Shown piece by piece: positions 41,789 to 54,049 of a stretch of DNA of 64,000 nt. Origin of the DNA: Microvelia longipes. Lineage: Eukaryota > Arthropoda > Insecta > Hemiptera > Veliidae. The position numbers and the translations under genes were made by a program. Location of the stretch: NCBI GenBank assembly GCA_018340805.1, contig JACMZG010001914.1, positions 21,758,312 through 21,822,311 on the forward strand, read 5' to 3'. A model generated the notes under the pieces. It was not told the origin of the DNA. It saw nothing but the letters and a program-made list of their open reading frames with translations, and ran no database searches. Position 1 is the stretch's first letter. Every line of letters starts with the position of its first letter.

Positions 41789-44700
41789 TTAGTAAAGCAC
41801 TTCCTTCTTCAAACTATTTTTTGCATCGTCATCCCGCTCATCGTCGTCCTAAATTTTGAATAAATAAGTCAATAAAGAGGTAATAGATAAGCCAATAAGA
41901 GGTAATATTAATAGAAGATCAATAAGTAATGTAAGCGCAAATATTAGGGGAAGGTCCTAATGTTAACAAAAATTTACGTAACTTTTGCAGTTTTTAATGC
42001 AATTATGACAAAAAATAAGAAAAACAAGAATGCAATACTTGTTAAAATGCTTAGAGTCTAAACTTCATTTAGACGGTCACCCATACAGCACTGACCACGC
42101 TCAATGCTACTTAATTTTTAAAAGCCCACAAAAATCATGGATATACTTGTCGTATTGAATGATGGTTAAGTAAAGGTATACTATTAATATAATATAGGTA
42201 ATATAGGTATGCAATATATGATAATATAATATATGTACATATAATATGTAATATATATAATATATGATAATAATATAATATACGTAATATAGGTATATTT
42301 TTTGATTATTTACAATTTGTTAAAAAACGTACACAAGTCGTTAGATAAAAATTGAACTAATGTTGATAATGAGATGAAACATGGGACATATATTAGTTTT
42401 ATACATAGCCACATGCGTGCCAAATCTCAATCTGATCGCATCATTTTTCCGAGTTTTATGATTTTTCGAAATATTTGATGAGTCATTATTGCGGGTTAAT
42501 GACATCATAACAAATATTTTCCAAATAGCACAACTACAGCGGTAGACTGATTTTTGTACAAAGTTTCAACTCTCTAGCATAAATACAATAGGAGTTACGA
42601 TGATAACATACACACACACGCACACATACAGACAGACAACTTTGAGAAAACCTCTCAGGAGACCTTAAAACGTCTAAAACCGATAATTCCGGTGACATCC
42701 CGGTTTCGGATTTTTTTCCAAACACAATACTTTACCTATATACCTACGGTATAAATGAGGAAAAGTAAAAATGAAAAATAAGTTGATGAGGTCGGGGTCA
42801 TGAAGAGAGGAAAGGTTTTTTTTCGAAAGGGAGACATATATAGAGATGTCAATTAATTACTTGTTGAACTCGTTACAAATAGAAAAGAAAATTCAAATTT
42901 TTAATACAGTGAAACATTTCCAGCACAGAAGCCGCGTGGAACTCATTCAATGCAAATCATGTGTTTAACTCCAGAGAGACCAAACATCAAAAACTTGAAA
43001 GAGAGAATGTGTTTATAGATTTACATTGAGTAACGAAACTTCACTATTATTCTACTAAGAGACCTCTAAGATAAGCAGTATACTTCTAGCACATGCGAAT
43101 CTAAAAACAACAATTATGTCAAACAATACAATTAATCAAGGAAAGAGCTAAGTCAAATAAAAAGGAAAAGAAAACTTTTATCACTAAAGAAAAATAAACA
43201 TATTATAGCTCTTTTACTAATAATTTGTTTTTAGCACTCTAGAAAAGTATGCATCTAAAGACAGAGTACAAAAGTGCATAGTTTTTTTAAGTCAGGACAT
43301 AGTTTTTTAACTTCTTTAAGTTGTAAGAAGAGGGAATTCAAAAAGGAAGGGAGCTATTCCCCGCTCAAAGAACTTCCATCTCTTAACTTCTTTTCAGTGA
43401 TCCGATAACCTTAGTTCCGACAACTAAAGTGCGCTGCTGTAGAAACAAACATTTAAACGTGTTTATTTACATTTTTTTAAATTACGTAAAAACTCAACTA
43501 AGTTTTGGTGATGGTTCAAAAGAAATAAGGAAAATAAATTTTAAAAAAACAACACACATACAATTGATAAACAGCTTGTGTGGGGGTACTGAAGGATGTA
43601 TTCCTCTATTTTCATATCAACAGCTCTACTGGCATTAGCAATGCTATCTGGTATATTATTATATTAATTTAGTTTAATTAAGTTAAAATACTTCTCCTAT
43701 AGAATTCTTTTATAGAAGGGTATTTAGTGATAGATATTAGAGAGAGGTGATAAACACTTTGCAGGTCGCTAGACCTTTTTTTTGCTTAGACAGTGTTTTA
43801 TCTTATGTGACCCAGAGAAGGCTTTGGTGTCTCCACAGGAGAGTCATGACTTCACAGGACGTTTCTTTCGCTTTAACTAAAAACAATACTGCCTTCATTG
43901 CAAAATTATGATTCCCAACTCTTAAACCATATGCAGAAACAAGTATCTATTTTTTTTATACAAACTACTATTAAGGGTCCTAAATTTTGTCTAAACCAAG
44001 GTTTATTTAGGGTTAGGGATCATTTAAAAGTACCTGACATTCCACAGGTTTGTACAACAGGATTAACTACCGGCTTGATGTCCACTTCGAAGGATAGGAT
44101 TTAACCCTAGTATGAAAATCCCAGAGACCCCGACCGGGATTGAACCCAAATTGTCTGGCTGGAACGTTCACGTGTTAATCATTCCCCCATCGAGACGCTA
44201 CAAGGAATGTATATTTAATATTGAGCCATTACTTTATACACCAAGCTCTTCATAACTTGAGAAATACTGTATATTAAGTCACATTAAAAACTTGGTTTTT
44301 ATGTTAAATTTTCACTGGGCTGTCATAAAAGTGACACTGGTGGCCGTATAAATAGACGTTTTCCATTTTAAATGGACTCTTAAGAAGACAAGGGTTCCTA
44401 AAACAAACCTAAAATTCGTACCGTCTTTAGGGGATCGTAAAAAGGATCCTAATGAAGGGGTCCTCTTCAAGTAAAAAGAACGAAAGGACCCCTTAATGTT
44501 TATTACGGGGACGAAAAGACCACTAATTCTTAAAAGAGGTTTAAAGTCTCCTAAGGTTTTAGTATTGGCTCCTAGGACACATTTGGCCAAGTCTGCTACA
44601 GAATCAAATTTGAAAATAAAACAACTACACAACGACAACAAGAACAGATAAAATACAAGTGCGCTACTATTCCTTGATACAGAACTTATTTTAATAAATT

Positions 44701-47700
44701 GAAATCTTCAAATTGTAACCTATTAATGTAGGTTACTTAAATATTGTGAAGTAAATTTACAAAATTAACAATACTGATTTTAGCAATTCCCGCCATTACG
44801 ATGTACACAATGCAAGTGTTAAAAGTGTTCCTCCGATTTCATTCAATTTCTTGCTAGACCTTTATCATATATTTTGCTTTAATGTAACAACTATACATAA
44901 TCGCAGAGCAAGGGAATGGAGGTAATATAATAACATAACTTAATACTTAGCACAATACAATAGAGTGAAAGTAAGTTTTGTTGATATTAAGTAATAAGAC
45001 TTTAATACACAGTAATGTATTGCCTTGAACCTTGTCACCGTACTTGAATCGTCACCACAAAACTCTCGGTACAAAATGTTTGTATGTTATTTTTGATATT
45101 ATGTATTTGGCCTTATCTATAACATGAGGGTCATTTTTGCAATGTCTCGTTTTAACAGTTATAGAATGTGATTGGCAATTGGTTAGTTCTGTTTTGTCAC
45201 AAGCTATTATTCATGTTGTTACCTCGTCTTCCGTAGCGAATAAAAATGATAAAATTGTAATTTTAAGAGTATGAGCTGAGAAATTGAGAGATTCCTATGA
45301 AAATGGACAACCACAGCTATAGACACTAAAGTGCTGTGGGGAGACGGCTGCTGATAAAATAAATAAGATGCAACGACACAAAATATATTCATGAAATTTT
45401 TGAACTAACTTTCCAGTTATGCAAATTTATTGTCCAAGATCTTGAGCAATAACCAATTTCATAGAATCGAAAAAAATGTCTAAACCAATCTATCTTACTA
45501 ATTAGAAGCAAAAAAGAACAGATTATACACTAAGATAAACAAAGTAATGGTACAAAAGCAATATGGACAAAGATTAATTCTTTTTAGCACGACAAACGCA
45601 AGACGTAAAAAATATCTTCGCGTCAATTTTTTTACGTGAAATATACGACTAGAAATGAAGAAGCTCCAAAGCAAGGTTTCAATTCAAAAGCCGGTCTAAC
45701 TGGATATTTATAATGTCCCCAGTTCAAGAATATTATTTATTTTTTTGTAATATTTAATTTTTTAAACTTCTGGGGAGAATGTTAATTCGTTTAAAGATTT
45801 ATACGAAGAAAAGCTACTTATATTCTGAAATACAAATCTGTTGAAGGCTCTAAGTAAGATTGTTTTGTAATTATTAAACTAAGAAGGGAACAAAAATAGA
45901 TTACAATGGTTAGAATAGTTCCCCATCCTATATAAATATATACATTAATGATAAATTATGTATAAAATACATACATTTAAATAAATGGGAATAAGACTGT
46001 ATTATGACTGCGTTTACTGAAGTCTTTTAACATTCAACTCAAAGTTAAACCCTAAAGCTCCTAACAGATTTGACTCCGAATTTTCCGGTGTCAAGGGGCC
46101 AGCGTTAAAATGTAAACTTATATATTGTAAGGGTGAGATATGCTTAATTTTCACCGCGGTCTTAAATGTAGCACTAAGAGAGGCTTTAAAGGAAGCCAAG
46201 GATAAAAGATAATTTAACGCTATGCTACAAGCCTATACTTTTTTACTATATTATACCCTATACTATTTTTCAGAGCAACTATGTTCATTTGCGCCAGAAA
46301 AATATCTGTTTAAACCCAAAGAATGCTTAAGAAAGTATTTTATTAGAAGAACAAAAATGGGTTTCTAAGCATGATATCGAAAATTTGATTCATCTAAATA
46401 ATTTGTTAGGCAACTGATGAAAATTTCACGTCTCTAAGTCGAATAAGGAATTACTTACCGAGGTTTCAATAAATTGTCCCCCCCCCCTCTGTCTTTCTAC
46501 TACACTACCATTAAAGCCTTTGGTACAAACCATTATCAAATGGTAAAGCCTTTGGTACAAACCTTTATCAAATGGTAAAGCCTTTGGTACAAACCTTAAT
46601 CAAATGGTAAAGCCTTTGGTACAAACCTTAATCAAATAGTAAAGCCTTTGGTCCAAACTATTATCCAATGGCATAAAGCCACACTTTCGCTTAGTATTAA
46701 ACGCACAATCAAAAACAATTGCTCTATAACAGCTGGCATTCATAAGAATTTAAAAATATCCCTGTCACTAAGTAACCATTAAGTTCGAAATAAAAGAACG
46801 CGGAAGATATTAAACAATGTAGGTTGTTAGTGATATGAATGTCGTATAAGAATCAGCTTCAATATCTCATACTAACAACTGAATTTTTATTTATTACATC
46901 TGTCAGGTTTTTATCTCCTCAAGTACACACCACACGATATATTAAACGTTTTTAAAGTTTTGAAATGAGTTATAATATTTAAAATATTCTGGCGAGGAGG
47001 TCTGAAAGCCGGGCTAATATCCTTTGAATACTTGCTTCCTTGCTCAGCGATCAATCTTTTGCTTAAGTTCTGTTTATGTACCATAGGCCGAGCATTAAAT
47101 TACTATACTCATTTTTACTTTTCCTCATTTATGCCGTAGGTATATAGGAAAAGTATAGTTTTTGCAAAAGAATTCGAAACCGGGGTGTCACCGGAATTAT
47201 CCGTTTTAGGTGTTTTTAAAACCTGTATAGTTTTCACAAAGTTGTCTGTTTGTATGTGTGTGTTTGTTATCATTGTAGCTCTTAGTGTATTTATACTAGA
47301 GAATTGATAACACCTACAAACTGATTTTTGTACAAAGTTTCAACTCTCTAGCATAAATGAACTAAGAGTTACATATCCCTCCGTATCGTTCTCAGCGGTC
47401 ATCGATACAGAAGTGACCACGCTCAATATTGCTTAACTTTTATGATTTAACAAAAATCATAGATATACTTGTTGTATTAAAGCGTAATTTGGTGTACTTA
47501 TTTATTACGTAAGACTTTTACCAAGTTTAAACTCAGTTGAATGATTTTTCGATTTTTACAATTGTTTTAATAAACCTACACAAGTCATTCAACAAAAAAT
47601 TGAACTAATGCTGATAATAAGATGAACCTTGGCACATATATTAATCTTATACATATGACTACATGCAGGCCAAATCTCAAATTGGTCGCAACACTTTTCC

Positions 47701-48929
47701 ACGTTTTAAGATTTTCAAATAGCACAACTACACCAGTTGTGCTATTTGAAAAAATAATTTTTATGACGTCACTAACCCGCAATAATAACTCAGCGAAAAT
47801 TGACCCAATCTATAAGCTCGTTTTTTCTTTGAAAATTCGTTAAAAATAACCTGAACACCTTCGATTATAATTATAACCTAATATACAGTACAAAATTACA
47901 GTAACTTATAAAATAAAAAGTTAATAATATAAAACAAAACAAAAAGTGCACGAAGCTCGAAGCCGACAGCGATTGACGTACTATAACTAATACATTATTG
48001 GAGTAGGTTACAATAAGGTTAAACAGAAGCCTCAAAAAAACGTTTTAATCGTATTAATGAATTTTTATAGGATATGTCCACTGTAGTAATAAATCCCAAT
48101 ATTTAGCTATAGAATACATCTAGATTTAGCTAAAGAATCAGACAAGAATGATATTACTAATGCACACAACTAAACCCTCATTTCATCATATCGTAGCATA
48201 GGCAATTTTCTATAAAATATTTATTAGTCTACTTAATAAACCATTGACTTTCAGTCAAACTAATACATCTAAAAACAGATAAATCATAAAAACAAATATT
48301 CTATTCAATACGTGACAGGTGTCTAAATTGACTTCGCTAAACCTATTACATAATAACGATTAAGTTTGAAATAAAAGATCCATAAAAAAATATGCAATAC
48401 AACATTGTCTTTCTCTATGAGTAGACAAGAAATAGAATGCAAGCATTTCTTCATACTTCATAATACTTTCATGAATCGTAATTTTTGTATAGAAGTGTGG
48501 ATAATCGTAAAGTATAATCGCAAGTCATAATTGGATTTTTAATTATTGATCAAACATCGATTGACGATCAAAAATTTTCGATTGCATCTAGCAGTATTTT
48601 TAACTTTTTTCCTATATATAAAGACATTATAAAATAGTTAAAGTAATTAATTCTAAGTTGAAAAACAGGTATAAGTAATTATATAGAGTTCAGGTAGTTA
48701 AAAATTATGAAATTTTTGGTTATACATTTTAAATACTTTTTTTATTAATTTGTGAAATGGACAACAGTTATTGTTTTTGCACATCAGTGTTGCTAACTTA
48801 ACTGGAACCCGATATCGTTCATGCGTTTTAAAGCACGATAGATGAGTTATTTATTTATAATGAGGTGTTTAATATTAAATCGTTTAATATTAAAAAAACT
48901 TTAAAAAAGTAAATATATCTAGTTTAAAT

Positions 48930-48990
<61 letters not shown>

Positions 48991-50696
48991 ACTGATCAGT
49001 TATACAAAAAAGATTTACTTTTAAATTGTTTTTATTAATAGTGAACAGTTCCTTTGTTGATCCCCATATAGAAGAATAGTTCGGATTCGTTTTAAACTAT
49101 TTAGAAATTAGAGCTACTCTTATTGAATACCTCGCCAGTGAAGAGTCTGAAAGGTTACCTTTCTTTAATCGTATATTGATAAAGCCAAAGAAGTTTACAC
49201 TTTGTTTACATTGTACATACCATGTATAATAGTGTAAACTGGCTTCTGTTCAACACAAAGCGTGATGGAATGTCAGGTTATTTACCCTAAATTTATGGAC
49301 TCAATAACAGAGGAGTTCTTACCATGCAAGGTTCTAACTTACGAACTTCATTGTTTTAACCTCAACCTCTTTCGGAACTCTCATTGCACACAAACTGATT
49401 TCTGAACAATACTTATTTTTATAACGGTGAAATGAATTATACTTTGCCTATTATAAGTAGATGAATAGTAGATTTGGAGGGCTAAGCCCCAGGTAACCCT
49501 TACTTTTCAATATCGGAAAGAAAAAAAACATAAAAATTTACACAAATTTAGAGGGGGACTAACTTGCTATTTGGAAGGACTTAGCTCTCTCAAGCTTTCC
49601 TCTTATTCAACAGATGGTTGTAAATAATAATAAATTCGCGATTCAAAGAGATAGTTGTCAGGTTGGCAATATCAATGGCGGGAAAACGAAAGGGTGATTA
49701 AAACTTTTGTATCATAGGATTAGTATGGAAGAGAAGCCCTTTTAGTTGAATTTTGAAACATCGAAAAAGTAACCTGACCACCTTCCCTTATAAATATAAT
49801 CAAATAATCAGCACACAATTACAATAAATAAAATATATTAGAACGTTAAAAATACAAATCAAAACTCAAACAATGTGCGGGAAGACGATATCAATTGATT
49901 TATAATAACCTTAACTCACTCTTAAAAGAGGTTTCAATGAGGTTACACAGAGCCCCTGAGGGCCCCAAAAAGATGTTTCAGGCCTCTCAATGTATTGAGT
50001 AAAGTAATATTTAAACCAAGTAAGGAAACCAACACGATTTCTGTCAGACCTGGCATGTAGTTCACATTTTGTCCACCAGGGAGTTGGCTTAAATTTTCCT
50101 TTGGGCGTAAATGTAAACAACTATTTACGGTTTTAAAATTTTTTGTTTTTATTGCATTTATTTGTACAATTAAGAATAAAATGTTAATAATTTGTGTTAG
50201 AAATACGTTTTTTCACATCCAATAGAGGTTTAAGTGCGAATCTTTAAATACTAAGTTTGTTTAGATAACTTAAAACGAGGGGCTAATTTAACTTTTTTTT
50301 TCGAGTGCACTATTTAACTTAGTACATTTTTGCGAGTCATGTTTGTTTTTCCCCTTCAAACATTAATTGTAATTAGTAATTTAACAACTTTAACCACATA
50401 TTTTTAAATATAATAAAAGCAATAGTAATAGTAAAAAGTTATATTAAAGGCAATACATTGTCGTCTGTATGTTCTTCAAAATCTTAATAAAAACATGTAG
50501 TTTACCTTTAATATAGTTTCTCTTTTTCTTTAACTAATTTAAAGTAACAATTATTTCACAGACTTAAATACAAAATCATTAAACTATCACGTGTACATAT
50601 TAAAGTAAGACAACACGATTAAAAGAAAAACTTACCTAATGTTATCAGAGTAGCCAATAAAACTAAGTAAAAAAACGTAAACCCTAAAAGGCGCAT
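41789..50696 (-). CDS. tentative four-exon gene for a small secreted protein
   Basis: Exon 1 (50696-50636) starts ATG inside GCGCATGCGC and encodes MRLLGFTFFYLVLLATLITL, a textbook signal peptide, to a GTAAGT donor in phase 1. Phase-compatible candidates follow: 49401-49343 (EISLCAMRVPKEVEVKTMKF, counting the split first codon; donor GTAAGT), 45294-45223 (ESLNFSAHTLKITILSF, ending ATEDE; donor GTAACA) and a terminal exon 41848-41789 (DDDERDDDAKNSLKKEVLY, stop). AATAAA follows about 35 nt after the stop (41750-41755, minus). The acidic run continues smoothly across the last junction. Exon 1 and the last exon are the best supported; middle exons may be missing or wrong. No family recognised. 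Confidence 0.38.
42060..42790 (-). repeat. dispersed repeat with 5S-rRNA-like module, copy B
   Basis: Minus strand: TTTTACTTTTCCTCATTTAT (42775 down), GGTATATAGGTAAAGTATTG, a (TG)n patch, AGAGAGTTGAAACTTTGTAC, an expanded AT-rich spacer (42180-42300). Then 42117-42072 reads TTAAGTAGCATTGAGCGTGG..TATGGGTGACCG, very close to the box A to box C region of 5S rRNA. Confidence 0.8.
44100..44205 (-). repeat. tRNA-like SINE fragment
   Basis: Minus strand: GCGTCTCGATGGGGGAATGA, then GGGTTCAATCCCGG (box B, paired like a T arm), followed by TCTCTGGGATTTTC. Box A is degenerate. Not a functional tRNA: no acceptor stem closure. Confidence 0.5.
46513..46678. repeat. minisatellite, ~33-bp unit, about 5 copies
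   Basis: Units of TAAAGCCTTTGGTACAAACC..ATCAAATGG repeat five times with few changes; a C10 run lies just upstream (46477-46486). Confidence 0.9.
46985..47060 (+). repeat. diverged copy of the 'CTGGCG..GGTCCG' SINE head
   Basis: TTCTGGCGAGGAGGTCTGAA..GCCGGGCTAATATCCTTTGAA resembles the block TTCTGGCGCGGTGGTCCG..GTCGGGCGAATTTCCTTTGG in the palindrome arms. Confidence 0.45.
47105..47860. repeat. 5S-module repeat, rearranged copy C
   Basis: The first ~200 bp are plus-oriented (TTTTACTTTTCCTCATTTAT, GTCACCGGAATTATCC). From about 47310 the sequence is minus-oriented, including AGAGAGTTGAAACTTTGTAC (minus) and a 5S-like block at 47392-47440 (minus TTAAGCAATATTGAGCGTGG). A small hairpin CAAATAGCACAACT / AGTTGTGCTATTTG lies at about 47716-47750. 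So two copies met head to head or one half inverted. Confidence 0.7.
48932..48986. repeat. (TA)n microsatellite
   Basis: Short TA tract. Confidence 0.95.
49911..50120 (-). other. short open frame, possibly transposon-derived
   Basis: 69 codons with KPTPWWTKCELHARSDRNR, loosely like the PWW..EC..A segment between endonuclease and RT in non-LTR ORF2. No other supporting motif around it. Confidence 0.25.
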
Positions 50697-50700
50697 GCGC
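50691..50700. promoter_or_regulatory. palindromic GCGCATGCGC, NRF-1/Ewg-type site
   Basis: Matches the core of the site bound by NRF-1 and its insect counterpart Erect wing (YGCGCAYGCGCR). It overlaps the proposed start codon of the small secreted protein gene. A GC-only palindrome is rare in this AT-rich region. Confidence 0.45.
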
Positions 50701-50769
50701 AGTTATTCCAATTTTAGCTATTTTTGAGCCAGCAATCAACTGAATACGCATGTCTGAATATTTTTTACA

Positions 50770-51940
50770 CAGGTTAATATAGGAGTTTCCCTACTTAGTT
50801 TATATATTACTTTAGTATTGAGATAGACTATGTCCCTTCTAGAAACATATCTCTATGGCTGCTACGGTCTTTGAAACGCGAATAGAGCCGTGGTTTCTTA
50901 ACTGTGGGCCTGAAACCATAATGTAGGCCCATCAAAACATAATGAATTAACTTTTGATTCAAGTAAGAATAGATGATCTATTATGCATGTTAAAACATAA
51001 CACAGTTTATTAGCTCATTTGTCTTTGGTAATTCACTACAACACGGATATCAACGTAATATAAGATGAGTTCAGCGTATAAGTAAACAATAATTTTAATT
51101 CTTTAAACAACAAACCGTAATTTATATTCTTTAAAAATTAAGTTATAGAGGGGGGAGGGAGGTTAAACTTTAATAAAGTCATACAATATGCAATTCCTAG
51201 CAAAATAACAATACAATATTCAATTCAATATAGATGTGAATTTATAATTTTATAAATTATAAGTCCCATTCAAATCTTCTAGGACTTACCTCGGAAGCGT
51301 ACTCATTAGTACGGCTTTTCTGTACACTAATAAAATTTTCATTAGATCAAAACCAAATGTATTACAGTATTAACTAAATCTTACTTGAAACAGTTTTGAT
51401 TTCAAAAGAATACATAATTATTGATATAAAAAAAATAATTAATACAATAAAAAATATTATATTTGAAACTCTGAATGAACTTGGATTTGTTACAATGAAT
51501 GAAAGGTTACAAAGGAGGGACTGCTGGGAGGGACAAATGGACAAAATCCCTTGACCCCAATTAACATCACGTTGCCATCAATGATTTGACATTATTTCTT
51601 ATCATTGAAATATTTTATTCCTTTTCGAATTGGCAACACTGTACGAAAAATTTCTTAGTAAATATTTTTAATACCGTTTAATGACGAGAAGATCAATCAT
51701 GAATACGCCTTTAAATTATAAAAGTTTTAAGCGATTTTTAAAAGTCGCGTAATTAAACAAATAAATAATTCTGATCAGAAGTAGAAAAAATGTGTAATAT
51801 ATATTTATATTATTATATGTATACTATAAATATATAAATATTAGTACAAAATTATACATATGCATATGATAATTAAATGTTACAGTATTATAAATTTAAT
51901 ATTACAACAGCTTTTATTTGATTTTCTTTTTCAACATCAC
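50770..51940. other. no gene seen
   Basis: AT-rich DNA with a purine tract (GGGGGGAGGGAGG near 51150). No splice-compatible frame recognised. Confidence 0.4.
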
Positions 51941-51948
51941 ACATATGT

Positions 51949-52400
51949 ATTACAATATGCATCAGAGTATGTATGTAGACTAGTAAGTCGGATATTTATT
52001 ACAATGTATGCTGCAGAGTATCTACATAGACTAGTAAGTCGGATATTTATTACAATGTATGCTGCAGAGTATGTATGTAGACTAGTAAGTCGGATATTTA
52101 TACAATGTATGCTGCAGAGTATGTATGTAGACTAGTAAGTCGGATATTTATTACAATGTATGCTGCAGAGTATGTATGTAGACTAGTAAGTCGGATTTTA
52201 TACAATGTATGCTGCAGAGTATGTATGTAGACAGTAAGTCGGATATTTATTACAATGTATGCTGCAGAGTATGTATGTAGACTAGTAAGTCGGATATTTA
52301 TTACAATGTATGCTGCAGAGTATGTATGTAGACTAGTAAGTCGGATATTTATTACAATGTATGCTGCAGAGTATGTACATAGACTAGTAAGTCGGATTCA
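51949..52400. repeat. minisatellite, 51-bp unit, about 8-9 copies
   Basis: Unit of the form GTAGACTAGTAAGTCGGATA..TTTATTACAATGTATGCTGC.AGAGTATGTAT. Copies differ by a few bases (for example ATCTACATAGACT, or lost ATA/TAT). Because 51 is divisible by three, a plus-strand frame stays open through the first copies with a 17-residue repeat; I do not regard it as a gene. Confidence 0.95.
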
Positions 52401-52439
52401 CGATATTATATGAAACAAGATTATTGTCAAAACCATTCC

Positions 52440-52905
52440 GCTAGCCTATAATGCTGATAATGAGATGAAAATTGGCACATATGTCGTCTTATAGATGGAT
52501 ACATGCGTGACAAATTCCACGCATATGTTTTTCATTAACATAGCAATGGAATGTTCCATTAACATCAATCCGATCTCATCATTTTTCTGTGTTTTATGAT
52601 TTTTCGAAATTTTTACTGAGTTATTACTGCGGGTTACTGACGTTATAAAAAATTATTTACCGAATAGCAAAATCACAGCAATAGACTATTTTTTTATTTT
52701 TTATTTTACAGCATAAATACACTGGGAGCTACGATGATAACAACACACACACACACACATACAGACAGACGACTTTGCTAAAACCACTCAGGAGGCCTTA
52801 AAAACGACTGAAACGGGTTATTCCGGTGACATCCCGGTTTCGGATTTTTTTGCAAACACAATACCTTTCCTACATACCTACGATATAAATGAGGAAAAGT
52901 AATAA
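52440..52905 (-). repeat. 5S-family repeat body, copy D
   Basis: Minus strand carries TTTTCCTCATTTATATCGTA, CCGGGATGTCACCGGAATAA, the TG-rich patch and GTGCCAATTTTCATCTCATT, as in copies A and B. The 5S-like end is missing where the 51-bp minisatellite adjoins. Confidence 0.75.
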
Positions 52906-53149
52906 GTGAATCCATAACAAGAGATATATCTCTGGCGCAAGCTAAGGAACAAGTCTAGTCAAATCATTTTTAAACCCATTTTTCTGTTTTAACTCTTGAA
53001 GAAAAGATAAGTATTTGAGGAGAGGGGGAGATAAGTGCTGTCGGTTTAATAATGTTATAGATATATAGCTGAAAGAGAGAAACCACTTGTTTCAACCCCT
53101 GATAAGTAGCCAAATTATTTGGAGTCCTAGTTACTAATTCTAAACGTAG

Positions 53150-53285
53150 CTATGTGGCATCATTTGCCGTCGAAGAAAGTGAAATAGATACCATCCTGAC
53201 AGGGAAGCGAACCCCAGTCAGAACTGGCGTGGCTGTTTAACTCGGTGAACATACGCCTTAGACTTAAGTTCACTCTTAATCGGAA
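53150..53285 (-). repeat. tRNA-like SINE fragment
   Basis: Minus strand: GGCGTATGTTCACCGAGTTA, then CACGCCAGTTCTGACTGGGG and GGTTCGCTTCCC (box B). Layout similar to the fragment at 44100-44205. Confidence 0.5.
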
Positions 53286-54049
53286 ATTATAGAACCCAAA
53301 CAACGAGTTATATCAAATAACATATCAGGAACTCATTGCGCAACTCCGAACAATGACAACTCCGTATAGCTATTACAGACTCCGGACAACTCCGGGAAAA
53401 TCTGTAACGATGGTAACTCTATCTCAAACACAAAAACATTGAGCTACGAAAGCTACATTGTAGAAAATAAAAAAGTCAAAACAAAAAATATAACACAAAT
53501 ATAAATCCCCTTCATGAATAATATAACAAATATAAACTATATTCTAATAAAGTATATAAGTTCAAGGATAGTTTAAATGTTGAAATGTTTCTGTCTTTAG
53601 TAACTAAGGCAATCTATTTTATTATGATCTTATAGCTTTTGAACTTTCGAATAAAAAACCGGAGCTCTTGTTATACCAATATAATAATGGGAGGTCTTTC
53701 AACTGTTGACTTCTTTAAACGTTTAAAGCTTGGCATAATAAGTTAAAAGACATACATGGCACATGGTGTGTGAAAGAATCAGTGGTAATATGAATTCATT
53801 TTCCTGTAAGAAGGAAAATGGATATAAGGGTGCAGATAGTTATACTACGAGTTAAGAGTATTAACACTTAAGAGTTACTAGATCATAAACGTTTTTATAA
53901 CGCACGAAAAATATGCGATAGGGCTGGAATTTCAACTTCTTCATCGAAGCAATCGACACTGCGAGACTCGGGTCTACTAAACTTAAAAAAGGAAGTCAAC
54001 GTGAAGCATAGTTTCATAGTTAAACATGTTAGAAGCCTGTATACTTTAT

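Noticed and set aside
44312..44641. 109-codon minus-strand frame
   Set aside because: No recognisable motif, no matching splice phase with the candidate exons nearby, and the flanks look repetitive. Left unannotated.
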